Made by a program: the position numbers and the translations under genes. The notes beneath the pieces are model-generated. The model made no database searches, was not told where the DNA came from, and was given only the letters and a program-made list of their open reading frames with translations. Shown piece by piece: positions 51,955 to 61,627 of a stretch of 64,000 bases of DNA. Each line of letters opens with the position of its first letter. Within the stretch, counting starts at the first letter, position 1. The DNA is from Nitrosovibrio sp. Nv4 (GTDB taxonomy: Bacteria > Pseudomonadota > Gammaproteobacteria > Burkholderiales > Nitrosomonadaceae), in assembly GCF_900215485.1 (NCBI RefSeq), contig NZ_OCMZ01000001.1:62001-126000 (forward strand). Direction: 5' to 3'.

Positions 51955-53313
51955 ATGAACGATAACGCCAAGCCCTCGCCTCGTTTTTCCTATCCTTCAG
52001 CAGTACTTCAGAAAATCGCGCAGGACGTATTGGATCAGGCCAGGAAGAGCGGAGCCACTGCCTGTGAAACCGATATATCGGATGCCTTCGGGCAGAATGT
52101 CACAGTACGGCGGGGGGAAGTGGAAACCATCGAGTACAACCGCGACAAGGGACTAGCGGTAACGGTATATATTGGCCAGAAGCGGGGCCATGCGAGTACC
52201 TCGGATTTCGCTCCCGAAGCGATAAACGCTGCAGTAGCAGCAGCACTGTCGATTGCCGGTCACACCGCGGCGGACGATTGCGCCGGACTGGCCGATGCTG
52301 ATTTACTGGCGCGAGAATTCCCCAACCTTGATTTGTATTTCCCATGGGATCTACCGGTAGAGCAGGCAATAGAGCTTGCCAAGACCTGCGAAGCGGCCGC
52401 GTTCGCGGTCGACAAACGTATTACCAACTCCGAAGGCGCGAGCGTCTCGCTCAGTGAATCACAGTTTGTGTACGCAAACAGCCTGGGGTTCATGGGTGGT
52501 TATCCTGGTTCGCGTCACAGCATCAGTTGTGCCGTGATTGCGAGCGAGAATGACACAATGCAGCGCGATTATTGGTACAGCGTGGCGCGCGATGCCGCCG
52601 ATCTGGAGCAGGCCGATAGTGTTGGCAGGAAAGCGGGAGCGCGTAGTGTTGCGCGCCTGGGGGCGAGGAAAATCGCCACCTGCGAAGTACCCGTTCTATT
52701 CGAAGCTCCGGTTGCCGTCAGCCTGATTGGGCATTTTGTCGGTGCTGTGAGCGGAGGCAGCCTTTACCGGCAATCGTCATTCTTGATGGATAGTATCGGC
52801 AAACAGGTATTTGCGCCGGACATTCAGATCCGGGAGCTGCCTCATCTGAAAAAAGGCCTCGCGAGCGAGCCGTTTGATAATGAGGGAGTTGCCACCCATG
52901 AGCGCAAGGTAGTAGAGAATGGAGTAGTACAAGGCTATTTTCTGGGAAGTTATTCCGCTCGCAAGCTTGGGCTGCGCACAACGGGAAATGCGGGCGGCAA
53001 CCATAACCTGATTCTGGATAATGGCGCTGGGCTCGAATTCTCCGCGCTGCTCAAGAAAATGGGCAAAGGGGTTCTGGTAACCGAATTGCTCGGTCAGGGG
53101 GTGAATCCCGTTACGGGAGATTATTCCCGGGGAGCGGCGGGCTACTGGGTGGAAGATGGCGAGATCCGCCACGCGGTCGAGGAAATCACTATTGCCGGCA
53201 ACCTGAAAAATATGCTGCGCGGCATTTCCGCAGTGGGTAATGATGTGATTGTACGCGGTTCAAAACAATGCGGGTCTCTGCTGATAGACCGGATGACGGT
53301 TGCGGGCGGCTAG
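51955..53313 (+). CDS. pmbA: Metalloprotease PmbA/TldE-like protein
   Basis: A 452-residue member of the PmbA/TldE family. Features: TVRRGEVETIEYNRDKGLAVTVY at the front, GHASTSDF, VTNSEGASVSLSES, and the C-terminal GNAGGNHNLIL, VTGDYSRGAAGYWVEDG. TldD and TldE form a complex that processes peptides such as microcins; in the complex only TldD carries the metal. tldD is not in the window. ATG at 51955. Confidence 0.95.
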   Translation: MNDNAKPSPRFSYPSAVLQKIAQDVLDQARKSGATACETDISDAFGQNVTVRRGEVETIEYNRDKGLAVTVYIGQKRGHASTSDFAPEAINAAVAAALSIAGHTAADDCAGLADADLLAREFPNLDLYFPWDLPVEQAIELAKTCEAAAFAVDKRITNSEGASVSLSESQFVYANSLGFMGGYPGSRHSISCAVIASENDTMQRDYWYSVARDAADLEQADSVGRKAGARSVARLGARKIATCEVPVLFEAPVAVSLIGHFVGAVSGGSLYRQSSFLMDSIGKQVFAPDIQIRELPHLKKGLASEPFDNEGVATHERKVVENGVVQGYFLGSYSARKLGLRTTGNAGGNHNLILDNGAGLEFSALLKKMGKGVLVTELLGQGVNPVTGDYSRGAAGYWVEDGEIRHAVEEITIAGNLKNMLRGISAVGNDVIVRGSKQCGSLLIDRMTVAGG

Positions 53314-53440
53314 CAAGCGTCCGCTGTTAGCTGTACCATCCCTTCCCGATTCCCGCACAATCCATTTCCGAATAAGGCCCTCGTCCGTTTCGTGCCCCAA
53401 TTGGCTGGCCGCAATGCTGGATTTTCGGGATTTCGCTACA

Positions 53441-54481
53441 ATGAACCTGCATTTGCTTGTTCCCTCACTCTTCTGGCCGGAACCCGCCCTTCCCGAAATT
53501 TACCGAGATCTGCCCCTGCCTGCGTTGGAAAACCTGCTGGCAAAATGTTCATGCGCTGACGGTGAGCCGCAAGAGGTTGAAGCCTGGCTTTGCCGCGCGT
53601 TTGGCATCGCAAAGCAAGAGGACTGGCCAGTAGCGCCTATTACTCTGCAAACGGATGGCACAGAACATATCAAGGCAGGAAGCGATTACTGGATCCGCGC
53701 GGATCCTGTGCATTTGCGCATCGAGCGCGATCAGGTCGTTCTGGCCGACAGCCGTGTTTTCCAGATTTCGCCACAGGAAGCCAATGAGTTTACCGCTTTC
53801 CTCAACCAGCACTTTCGAGCGGCCGGCCAGGAAACCGAATTCCTGCCGCTACGACCCGATCGCTGGTATTTGCGCGCAACGAAAACACAACCGGTAAAAA
53901 CACATTTACTCAGCGAGGTGGCCAATCAAGGCATCAACGAACTATTACCATCCGGGATGAACAGTGCATTCTGGCGCAGCCTCTTTAATGAAGTCCAGAT
54001 GCTGCTGCATGAGCATCCACTCAATGAGCTGCGGGAAGCGCGGGGGGAACCTGCCATTAACGGCACCTGGTTCTGGGGAGGTGGTATCGTGCCCCAATCT
54101 TTGACCTGCTCCTATAGCCATGTTTGGAGCAATGATGTTCTCTCCGGTTCCCTGGCTCTGGCGTGTGGCGTCAATCACGCGCCGCTTCCTGCGGACGCCG
54201 GGATCTGGCAACGATTCCCCCTGGCGGGCGATCATCTTGTCTTGCTTGGCGCACTTCATGGCCAGGCCCAGTACGCGGATGCCTATGGCTGGCGCGAAAG
54301 CTTGAGGGAATTGGAACGGAACTGGTTCGCTCCTTTGTGGGCCATGTCAAAGCAAGGTAAATTCGATCAGATAACCCTCACGGCACTTGGCGAAAAAACA
54401 AGCAGGAATTTCACCGCCGGTCGAGCCGATTTTCGGAAATTCTGGCGAAGAACGAAACCCATCTCCACGTATGCCGGCTGA
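53441..54481 (+). CDS. RpfE-type regulatory-like protein
   Basis: A 346-residue cytoplasmic protein resembling proteins annotated as RpfE-type (front MNLHLLVPSLFWPEP; NGTWFWGGGIVPQS; HLVLLGALHGQAQYADAYGW). In Xanthomonas rpfE lies in the rpf cluster, but its biochemical role is not established. I chose ATG at 53441; an upstream frame to 53300 lacks a good start and overlaps pmbA. It has no signal peptide, and it starts 128 bases after pmbA ends. Confidence 0.8.
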   Translation: MNLHLLVPSLFWPEPALPEIYRDLPLPALENLLAKCSCADGEPQEVEAWLCRAFGIAKQEDWPVAPITLQTDGTEHIKAGSDYWIRADPVHLRIERDQVVLADSRVFQISPQEANEFTAFLNQHFRAAGQETEFLPLRPDRWYLRATKTQPVKTHLLSEVANQGINELLPSGMNSAFWRSLFNEVQMLLHEHPLNELREARGEPAINGTWFWGGGIVPQSLTCSYSHVWSNDVLSGSLALACGVNHAPLPADAGIWQRFPLAGDHLVLLGALHGQAQYADAYGWRESLRELERNWFAPLWAMSKQGKFDQITLTALGEKTSRNFTAGRADFRKFWRRTKPISTYAG

Positions 54482-54840
54482 AGGGAAAGCAGCGGAGAGA
54501 AAAGCGGTGTTTTATGCGACCTTTTCAGCGGATGAGAAATCTGGCTATCGTGCATAATGCGCATAATGCCCAATTTCCCATCAATAAATATAGGCGGTCG
54601 TATCCCGCCGTCAATGCCCGCCCCTCAGCTATTGTTAAGGCCAGTGCCTGTAGCAGCAAATGTCATAGTCCAAAAAACCTGAATCTCTGGAATCGCTGTA
54701 TTATTAAATACAATAACATTGCGGGATAATCCAGCGTCGGAATAGCGCATTGTACTTCGGACGTTGATAAAATGCCGCGCGACTGTAAAAAGCGGTAAGA
54801 ATACCGTAATAAAGTGGATATATCATGAGAGGAGAAAATC
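54482..54840. other. Intergenic region upstream of luxR
   Basis: 359 bases, AT-rich in the second half, with no supported gene. A short direct repeat (GCATAATGC, GCATAATGC) lies at about 54553-54570. I looked for a lux box here and did not find one. Confidence 0.5.
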
Positions 54841-55575
54841 ATGAATAATTTAAACCTGTTCGAATCGTTGCTGAATTGCGAAACGGTAGAAGAACTGCAT
54901 GCCAGTACCACTGCTATTGCCCGTCAAATGGGGTTCGAGCATTTTCTGTACGGCGTGCAGGTAAATACTTCGCTCACCCGTCCTTATCGCTTCATTCTAA
55001 GCTGTTATCCGGAAGCATGGCGCAAGCATTATGATGAAGCAGGCTATGCCAATATTGATCCGACTGTTTCCCACTGCGCGAGGACCTCAATACCCATTAT
55101 CTGGAAGAATGAGATTTTCAAGGGACGGAAGGAAGCGCGGGTAAGAAGTGAAGCAAGGGATTGCGGGCTGGTGAGCGGAGCCAGTTTCTCTGTTCACGGC
55201 GGACACGGTGAGACTGCAATGTTAAGCCTTGCCACCGCGCGGGAATCTCGCGAAGCACAGGACGATATCATAGAGATGATGGGCAAGGCCCAACTATTGA
55301 CCTGTTATCTCCAGGAGGCTGTCCAGCGAATTGTTCTTAGTAAAGGGCCGGTTCCCCTAAAAAGAATCAGCCTGACTGAACGGGAAAAAGAATGCCTGCT
55401 GTGGGCGGCAGAGGGCAAAACGGGCTGGGAAATAGCCAACATCGTCAGCATCTCGGAACGTACCGTGACTTTTCATCTTCAGAATGCGGCACAGAAAATG
55501 GGCGTGGTCAACCGCCAGCAGGCGATCTCCCGCGCCCTCTCCATGGGACTTATCGAGCCGCAAACCATTGTGTAG
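54841..55575 (+). CDS. LuxR-family autoinducer-binding transcription factor
   Basis: A 244-residue regulator. The autoinducer-binding domain (residues 1-165) keeps the diagnostic residues: W60, Y64, D73, P74 and W88 in EAWRKHYDEAGYANIDP and IIWKNE. The DNA-binding domain has SLTEREKECLLWAAEGKTGWEIA and the helix SISERTVTFHLQNAAQKMGVVNR. Its partner is probably the luxI gene at 24984-25598, 29 kb away; the two are not neighbours as is usual. ATG at 54841 has GAGGAG upstream. Ligand unknown. Confidence 0.93.
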   Translation: MNNLNLFESLLNCETVEELHASTTAIARQMGFEHFLYGVQVNTSLTRPYRFILSCYPEAWRKHYDEAGYANIDPTVSHCARTSIPIIWKNEIFKGRKEARVRSEARDCGLVSGASFSVHGGHGETAMLSLATARESREAQDDIIEMMGKAQLLTCYLQEAVQRIVLSKGPVPLKRISLTEREKECLLWAAEGKTGWEIANIVSISERTVTFHLQNAAQKMGVVNRQQAISRALSMGLIEPQTIV

Positions 55576-55618
55576 TCGCGCCCCCGGCACGCCTTTGGAT
55601 AGCGCTACGACTGGGTAT

Positions 55619-56521
55619 TCAGGAGCCCTCCGAATAATTCTCGGTGGAAGCAGATTCTGCGTTCCCCGCAAAGCCCGATACTTGTTCGGAGGTTACCTGG
55701 CAGTTTGCCGGACTTGAAGGAAACCGGTTTTCCGGATACGGTTCTTCAAGTCCACAGGCTGCCAGTTCCACCATTACCGGCGCATGATCGGAAGGCCGTT
55801 CCAGCCGTCGTGTTCCCTTGTCTATGACGCAGGCGGTACAGGTTTTCGCAAGATCATTACTTAACAGAATATGGTCTATCCGCAAACCCATGTTGCGACG
55901 GAAGGCCATCATGCGGTAATCCCACCAGGTATACGATTTTTCCGGTTGTTCGAACAGGCGGAAGCTGTCCGTAAGACCCAGGTTGAGTACGTCGCGAAAC
56001 GCCTCGCGCTCCGGCAGGCTGAACAGAACCTGCCCTTCCCATAGTTTCGCATCGTGTACATCGCACTCTTCAGGCGCGATGTTGAAGTCCCCCAGCAGCA
56101 CCAGTTTCCGATGTTCACTCAGCATGTCCCGCACCCAGTCCTTGAGTGCAGCCAGCCACTTCAGCTTATATTGGTACTTTTCCGATGTAACGTGTTCGCC
56201 ATTGGGAACGTAGATGCAAATCACCCGCACATCATTGTAAATCGCCCCTAGTACGCGCTTTTGCGGGTCTTCCAGGCCAGGTATGGCGGTAATGAGTTCA
56301 TTCCCAGACTGTCTGCTTAGCAAGGCGACGCCATTATAGGTTTTTTGCCCGCTATAGAGCGTTTGGTATCCAGCCTCTGCAATTTCCGCTATCGGAAAGT
56401 TCTCATCCTGCAGCTTCGTTTCCTGCAGGCACAAAACATCAGGTTGATTCAACGCTAGCCAGTCAAGCACATGTGGCAAACGAACTTTGAGTGAATTTAC
56501 ATTCCACGTAGCAATTTTCAT
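55619..56521 (-). CDS. xthA: Exodeoxyribonuclease III / AP endonuclease
   Basis: A 300-residue Mg-dependent AP endonuclease: MKIATWNVNSLKVRLPHVLDWL, catalytic E34 in LCLQETKLQDE, LLGDFNIAPEECDVHD, and the C-terminal active site SDHAPVMVEL. It repairs abasic sites and removes 3' blocks. The final 48 residues (from CGLEEPYPENRFP) are an extension with no known fold, Ser/Glu rich, so the protein is longer than the usual 255-270. It ends 43 bases from the luxR gene, convergently. Confidence 0.93.
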   Translation of the reverse strand: MKIATWNVNSLKVRLPHVLDWLALNQPDVLCLQETKLQDENFPIAEIAEAGYQTLYSGQKTYNGVALLSRQSGNELITAIPGLEDPQKRVLGAIYNDVRVICIYVPNGEHVTSEKYQYKLKWLAALKDWVRDMLSEHRKLVLLGDFNIAPEECDVHDAKLWEGQVLFSLPEREAFRDVLNLGLTDSFRLFEQPEKSYTWWDYRMMAFRRNMGLRIDHILLSNDLAKTCTACVIDKGTRRLERPSDHAPVMVELAACGLEEPYPENRFPSSPANCQVTSEQVSGFAGNAESASTENYSEGS

Positions 56522-56845
56522 GGTCCTATTTTATCAAATTTGCCGGTTCATGCGGCCTTAGAAGAGGTCTGCAGCTCAAATACTGGATAATTCCTTACTT
56601 GCCTTGTGCTATTATGGAACAGCGCCCGTTGTCGCCGCAGAAAGACGTGGCGTCAGTCACTGAGACCGGAGGATTATCTATGTCTCGCCCGCTATCACTA
56701 ATCCAGACATCCGCGTTGCTCTTCCGGCGACACGCATGCGTGTCGCTTTAACCGGAATTGGCGCCGATGTGCATCAGGACCGTGTCGATATTTGGCCTCT
56801 ATAACATATCATCCATACTTTACCTCAAACATAGGCATCGTAATC
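56522..56845. other. Divergent promoter region between xthA and folE
   Basis: It holds a perfect 20-bp palindrome at 56727-56746. A 23-codon frame starts at 56680 with GGAGG upstream (MSRPLSLIQTSALLF...) and ends inside the region just after the palindrome. It could be a leader peptide, but composition is neutral. Confidence 0.45.
56727..56746. promoter_or_regulatory. Perfect 20-bp palindrome upstream of folE
   Basis: GCGACACGCATGCGTGTCGC is identical on both strands, 100 bases before folE. It could be a binding site for a dimeric regulator, or an 8-bp hairpin with a CATG loop followed by TTTAA acting as a weak terminator. Confidence 0.5.
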
Positions 56846-57418
56846 ATGAGCTCAAGTGACTCGGAATTTGGCATAGCCGACTGGCAGCGGCTACTGCGGT
56901 CAATAGGTGAAGATCCAACACGGCAGGGCCTGCGAGAAACGCCGGGCCGGGTCGCGCGCGCGTGGGCTCACTGGACACGCGGATACCACCAGGACCCTGC
57001 TACCATACTCAAGACATTTGCCGACGGCGGCGAAAGCTACGATGAGCTGATTGTTGTCAGGCAGATTCCCGTTTACTCTCATTGCGAGCACCATCTCGCT
57101 CCCTTTTTCGGTCACGCGACCATTGGGTATCTCCCGAGAGGGCACATTGTAGGGTTGTCCAAATTGACGCGACTGGTTAACTGCTTTGCCGCGCGCTTAC
57201 AGGTTCAGGAGCGTCTGACCCAGCAAATCGCACAATCTCTGATTGAGCATCTGCAGCCCAAGGCCGTCGGCGTAATTGTCCGTTGCCGCCATATGTGCAT
57301 GGAGTCACGCGGCATTGCTGTCGCTGGCGAAGAAACGGTCACATCCGCCATGCTCGGCGATCTGAAGGAGAATGCGGCACAGCGCGCCGAATTCATGGCA
57401 CTGGCAGAGGCGCCCTAG
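56846..57418 (+). CDS. folE: GTP cyclohydrolase I
   Basis: A 190-residue enzyme that opens GTP to dihydroneopterin triphosphate, the first step of folate synthesis. Zn ligands are in VYSHCEHHLAPFFGHATIGY and RCRHMCMESRGI. The start at 56846 is preferred; an in-frame ATG at 56792 would add 18 unlikely residues. The length is usual. Confidence 0.95.
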   Translation: MSSSDSEFGIADWQRLLRSIGEDPTRQGLRETPGRVARAWAHWTRGYHQDPATILKTFADGGESYDELIVVRQIPVYSHCEHHLAPFFGHATIGYLPRGHIVGLSKLTRLVNCFAARLQVQERLTQQIAQSLIEHLQPKAVGVIVRCRHMCMESRGIAVAGEETVTSAMLGDLKENAAQRAEFMALAEAP

Positions 57419-57752
57419 CTCGGATGTTTTACCGATGGATGGATGGATGGCGCAAACTGGATTTCGGCACAATTCAAATAATGTCATTGCCCTGCCGCCC
57501 CTGCCGCTTAATCGATTGTACTTAATCGGCCCCCGGTCCGGCGAATATACGGACTACCAGCCGGGGAGACTCCTCTGATCACCGGAGAAAATTTTCCTGC
57601 ATGCCCGGGTACCATTTGAATATACCTGGCTTTCGATAAGAGTACCCAACCCAACCCTTATTTGCAGGCACCCTGGCCTGTCACATTTCATTCATCCCCA
57701 GTTGTTATTATCCGCACGGAATAAACCATCGTGCCTATCACGGAGCCCAAGC
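57419..57752. other. Intergenic region with no recognised gene
   Basis: 334 bases. It begins with a short GGAT repeat (57434-57450). The rest is AT-balanced with no family match. It should hold the promoter of the diiron-like gene. Confidence 0.5.
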
Positions 57753-58646
57753 ATGACGTCAACTAAATACCGGTCCATTTTTTCACCGGCTACAAAGCAG
57801 GAAAGAAAGGAGAATTTCGAAAACTATTGGGAGTTTACTCAGCAACATGGCGGGCAACTTATCGAAGATGACAAAGATCTCGCAAAGAAACGTGCCCGGC
57901 TGAAATATTTTCGCGACCATCCGGTCAGGCTGCGCCGACCGATTGCTGATCCCGAATCCTTTTACCGTAATTACGTTGAGATGCGGGATGATCCAAAATC
58001 ATTGGATCGCTTGACGTTGATGCTGACCTGCATCTATAAATTCGCAAGACATGAATGGGTAGGAATCAAAGGCGCATGGGACGCTGTTCCCAATATGGCA
58101 AACTCACACACAATAGAGGATAAGATCAGCCGCATGCATTTAGCCGAAGAATTCTGTCATGTACGGCTTTTTAATGAGATGTTATTGACATGCGGTCTGG
58201 ACAAGGTGGAGTGGGTTCCCCTGGGTCCGATCAAGGAAAAAATTTACGAACAATTCCCGAAATTTCCGGGGTTTTTAATGGATTCGCCCGCTTTTATCAC
58301 TGAGTTGATGGGAGTGACTTTTTATTGCCACCTGTACCGTCTTTTCGATGAAATACTGGCCGAAGAACCCGAAGTTCGCGACCGTTTGAAAGAACTGCTG
58401 GAGGAAATCACGATTGATGAAGTCGCGCATGTCGGACAACGGAGGAATTTTATCGGCCCCATCGGGATGGGAGTTTCCAAAGCGCTGGTCAGGCCTTTTT
58501 ATACGCTATTTTTTAATGATATTCCTGAAATAAAACAATTACTGGATGTCGATCAGATGATCAAGGACGGTGTCGCCTTTGATTTTAACGAGTTACCTGC
58601 TCACATGATAGAACGCAGTTGGATACCCTCGTACTGCAAAGCCTGA
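57753..58646 (+). CDS. Ferritin-like diiron protein, function unknown
   Basis: A 297-residue soluble helical protein; ATG at 57753 with CGGAG eight bases upstream. Two E-x-x-H pairs are visible: E133/H136 in AEEFCHVRLF and E223/H226 in IDEVAHVGQRR, with E101 (RHEWVG) and E184 or E200 as further candidates, as in ferritin-like diiron oxygenases. The residues between are non-standard, and no substrate pocket can be read. I would expect an oxygen-using enzyme; the substrate is unknown. It is single and divergent from nothing functionally related. Confidence 0.7.
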   Translation: MTSTKYRSIFSPATKQERKENFENYWEFTQQHGGQLIEDDKDLAKKRARLKYFRDHPVRLRRPIADPESFYRNYVEMRDDPKSLDRLTLMLTCIYKFARHEWVGIKGAWDAVPNMANSHTIEDKISRMHLAEEFCHVRLFNEMLLTCGLDKVEWVPLGPIKEKIYEQFPKFPGFLMDSPAFITELMGVTFYCHLYRLFDEILAEEPEVRDRLKELLEEITIDEVAHVGQRRNFIGPIGMGVSKALVRPFYTLFFNDIPEIKQLLDVDQMIKDGVAFDFNELPAHMIERSWIPSYCKA

Positions 58647-58710
58647 ACCAAGCATGAACCAAGCTTAAATCAGACTGGTCCCTAACGTGCCCCCCTGATC
58701 CGCCCGGATA

Positions 58711-60402
58711 TCAGATGGTGCCGCCTTCCCTGGCGGACAGCAACAATTCGGCCGCGTGTTTGCGGGTGGTGTCTGTGATCCTTGCGCCGCCCAGCATACG
58801 CGCGATTTCTTCGACTCGCTCCTGCCTTTCAAGCACAAGGATCCGGCTCGATACCTTCCCAGTGGCCGGATCGGTTGACTTGGTGACCTGCCATTGATGG
58901 TCTCCCGCCGAAGCCACTTGCGCCAGATGGGTGATGCACATCACCTGGCGCTCGGCACCCAGTTTTTTTAACAAGCTGCCGACCATTTCCGCGACTCGTC
59001 CGCCGATACCGGCGTCAACTTCGTCGAATATGAGTGTGGGTGTGGCGCCCAGCTTACTCGTAATGATATGTATCGCCAGGCCGATACGCGACAATTCGCC
59101 ACCCGATGCGACCTTTGCCAAGGGCCGCAGCGGCAGCCCTTGATGCGCGGACACCTGGAACTCGATTTGTTCCATACCGTGCGCGTTGCCCTGCTCGAGC
59201 GGGATCAAGCCCACCGCGAATTCTCCGCCTGCCATCGCCAGGGTTTGCATGGCGCCGGAAACGTGCCGCGCAAGCGTTATCGCCGCCCTCTTCCTCTCTG
59301 CACTTAATTTCTTCGCCAGCTTGAGATATTCGTCTCTCGCTGTTGCTTCTTCCTTCGCCAGCAATTCACCATCTTCCTTATGGCCAAATTCTTCCAGTTG
59401 CGCAGTAAACGTTCTCAACAACTCCGGCAATTGATCCGGGATGACTCGATATTTTCTGGCTGCAGCATGAATCGCGGCCAACCGCTCCTCCATTTCCTGC
59501 AACCGCTGGGGATCCAGATCAAGGCGCTGTTGATAACGCCCAAGCTCATACACGGCTTCCTGCAGCTGAATCTGTGCCGGTTCCAGCAAATCAAGCACAA
59601 CTTTCAGGCTGTTGTCGCAATCGAGCAGATGATGCAGACGCGAAATCACTGCGTTGAGCTGCGGAAGCGCGGCGGATTCACCTTCTGACAGCGCTTCAAA
59701 CCCCATTTGCGCTGCCTCTATCAGACTCGCGGCGTTGGATAGGCGGCCATGCTCGGCTTGCAGCATTTGCCACTCCTCAGGCGAAAAATTCAACGCGGAG
59801 ATCTCGTTTACCTGCCACTCCAGTTGCTCGCGTTCCTCAAGGAATGAAGCCGCCTTCTCCTCCCAGGCCACGCGCCGCTGACGCATTTCCTGCCAGGCGC
59901 GATATGCTTCTGTCACCCGCTGCGCTAACTGCCGGCTACCTGAATAGGCATCGAGCAGTTCGCGTTGCGCCTCGCTGCGCAACAGCAACTGATGTGCATG
60001 CTGGCCCTGTATATCCACCAGGTGTTCCCCGGTTGCGCGCAATTGCTGCAAGGTGGCGGAGCGTCCATTGATGAAACTGCGGGAACGTCCGCTGGCATCC
60101 ACTAAACGGCGCAGCAGACATACGCCGTCGTCATCACCCTGATTTTCGAACCCATTTTCCCGCAACCAGTGGGCCAGGTCCGGCAGCACCCTGATATCAA
60201 ACTCGGCACTGATTTCAGCGCGCTCGCAGCCATTGCGTACAACAGCCGGGTCGCCGCGCTCACCCAGCACAAGCGAAAGCGCATCAATCAGGATGGATTT
60301 TCCGGCACCGGTTTCCCCGGTAAGCACGGTGAAACCGGGGACGAATTCCAGCTCCACGCAGTCAACGATCACGAAATCCCGAATGCCCAGAAATTTCAAC
60401 AT
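58711..60402 (-). CDS. recN: DNA repair protein RecN
   Basis: A 563-residue SMC-like repair protein. Walker A GETGAGKSILIDALS, long coiled-coil arms (residues about 160-360), then the Walker B region TPTLIFDEVDAGIGGRVAE. It gathers broken DNA ends in double-strand-break repair. The start at 60402 follows the nadK stop by 10 bases, so the two are cotranscribed. A longer frame from 60447 is rejected. Confidence 0.95.
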   Translation of the reverse strand: MLKFLGIRDFVIVDCVELEFVPGFTVLTGETGAGKSILIDALSLVLGERGDPAVVRNGCERAEISAEFDIRVLPDLAHWLRENGFENQGDDDGVCLLRRLVDASGRSRSFINGRSATLQQLRATGEHLVDIQGQHAHQLLLRSEAQRELLDAYSGSRQLAQRVTEAYRAWQEMRQRRVAWEEKAASFLEEREQLEWQVNEISALNFSPEEWQMLQAEHGRLSNAASLIEAAQMGFEALSEGESAALPQLNAVISRLHHLLDCDNSLKVVLDLLEPAQIQLQEAVYELGRYQQRLDLDPQRLQEMEERLAAIHAAARKYRVIPDQLPELLRTFTAQLEEFGHKEDGELLAKEEATARDEYLKLAKKLSAERKRAAITLARHVSGAMQTLAMAGGEFAVGLIPLEQGNAHGMEQIEFQVSAHQGLPLRPLAKVASGGELSRIGLAIHIITSKLGATPTLIFDEVDAGIGGRVAEMVGSLLKKLGAERQVMCITHLAQVASAGDHQWQVTKSTDPATGKVSSRILVLERQERVEEIARMLGGARITDTTRKHAAELLLSAREGGTI

Positions 60403-60412
60403 GGTGAAAGAT

Positions 60413-61297
60413 TCATGCAGGATTCCGCGGCAGACCGCTCCAGCCAAGCTTCTCGCGCAGCATGCGGTAATAGCTATGGTTGAAAGGATGCAATAACGTT
60501 ACCATATGCGGCGCTCGTCGCACGACAACTTTGTCATGCTCCCGCACGTCGTAATGGGCGTGGCTATCCGAATGAACACGCGCAACCGCGGTGCGTTGCA
60601 TCAGAATTTCCACTGCTGCATCCGGTCCCACCACAATGGGGCGATTACTCAGCGTGTGTGGGCTGACCGGCACCAGCGCGATCAAATCAAGACTGGGATG
60701 AAGAATGGGACCGCCTGCCGATAAAGCGTACGCGGTAGAGCCGGTTGGAGTCGCGACGATCAGGCCGTCGGAACGCAGGGAATAAACGTACTCGCCATTG
60801 ATACGCACCTCGAACTCTATCATGTTGCCGCCAACACCCCGGTTCACGGCAACATCGTTTAATGCCAGGGCGCTGAACGTGATAGCGCTTTCGCGCGCCA
60901 CTTCAACGCATAACAGCATGCGCCGCTCGGTAATAAACTTGCCGTCCAATATGGAGCCTAGCGTCTCCAGCATGGTATCAATGGAAAGGTCGGTAAGAAA
61001 CCCGAGTCGACCCTGATTGATACCGACCAGTGGCACATCGAAGGGTGCGAGTTTCCGTGCAATATTGAGCATTGTGCCATCGCCCCCCAGGACTATTGTC
61101 AAGTCAGCTCGAGCGCCGATCTCGTCCATGGTGATGGCGGGGTATCTGGTCTCCGCCAAAGTAGCAGCGGTAAGGCCATCCAGCAGCACTTCCAGATTAC
61201 GGTCTTCCAGATATCGACCCAAGCTTAACAAAGGAGTCACGATATCCGGATTTCTGTGTTTGCCGATCAGGGCTATTGTTTTGAAAGGAGAATTCAT
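60413..61297 (-). CDS. nadK: NAD kinase
   Basis: A 294-residue kinase that makes NADP from NAD. The family signature LGGDGTMLNIAR holds the catalytic Asp, and LRSDGLIVATPTGSTAYALSAGGPI follows. It lies 10 bases before recN on the same strand, the order common in betaproteobacteria. hrcA is divergent upstream. Confidence 0.95.
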   Translation of the reverse strand: MNSPFKTIALIGKHRNPDIVTPLLSLGRYLEDRNLEVLLDGLTAATLAETRYPAITMDEIGARADLTIVLGGDGTMLNIARKLAPFDVPLVGINQGRLGFLTDLSIDTMLETLGSILDGKFITERRMLLCVEVARESAITFSALALNDVAVNRGVGGNMIEFEVRINGEYVYSLRSDGLIVATPTGSTAYALSAGGPILHPSLDLIALVPVSPHTLSNRPIVVGPDAAVEILMQRTAVARVHSDSHAHYDVREHDKVVVRRAPHMVTLLHPFNHSYYRMLREKLGWSGLPRNPA

Positions 61298-61627
61298 TAC
61301 TGGGGTGAATAGAAAAATATGTTGTGAACACTGATGAACGGCCTGTCCTCGCTTTCATGATTAAACCATATCAGTAGAAAGGTGACAAAGAATTCGGCTC
61401 AGGTAACGATAAATCTGCGCAGGGAATGCTTATATGATGCTTATATCGAGTTTGAGCGGAATTTTTTTCAAAAATAAAGGCCAAAGAGAGGTTTTCATCA
61501 ATCTTGTATGGGGTGAATGATTTCTTGCGGAGGCAGCCGACTCCTCTAGAAATAGCCCGAGCTGGACGTGTTGCAAAGCCGAAACTCAGTTCAGCCGTAA
61601 CGACGCATCCTGGTGTAAAATAGTAAA
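61298..61627. other. Divergent promoter region between nadK and hrcA
   Basis: 330 bases. An imperfect tandem pair ATGCTTATATG-ATGCTTATAT lies at about 61426-61446, possibly promoter-related. No CIRCE element (the hrcA target) is visible here. Confidence 0.5.

Noticed and set aside
54780-54800. CTGTAAAAAGCGGTAAG before luxR as a lux box
   Set aside because: Only one arm matches; the second does not pair, so it is not palindromic.
61298-61627. CIRCE operator in front of hrcA
   Set aside because: No TTAGCACTC-N9-GAGTGCTAA or near match was seen in this region.
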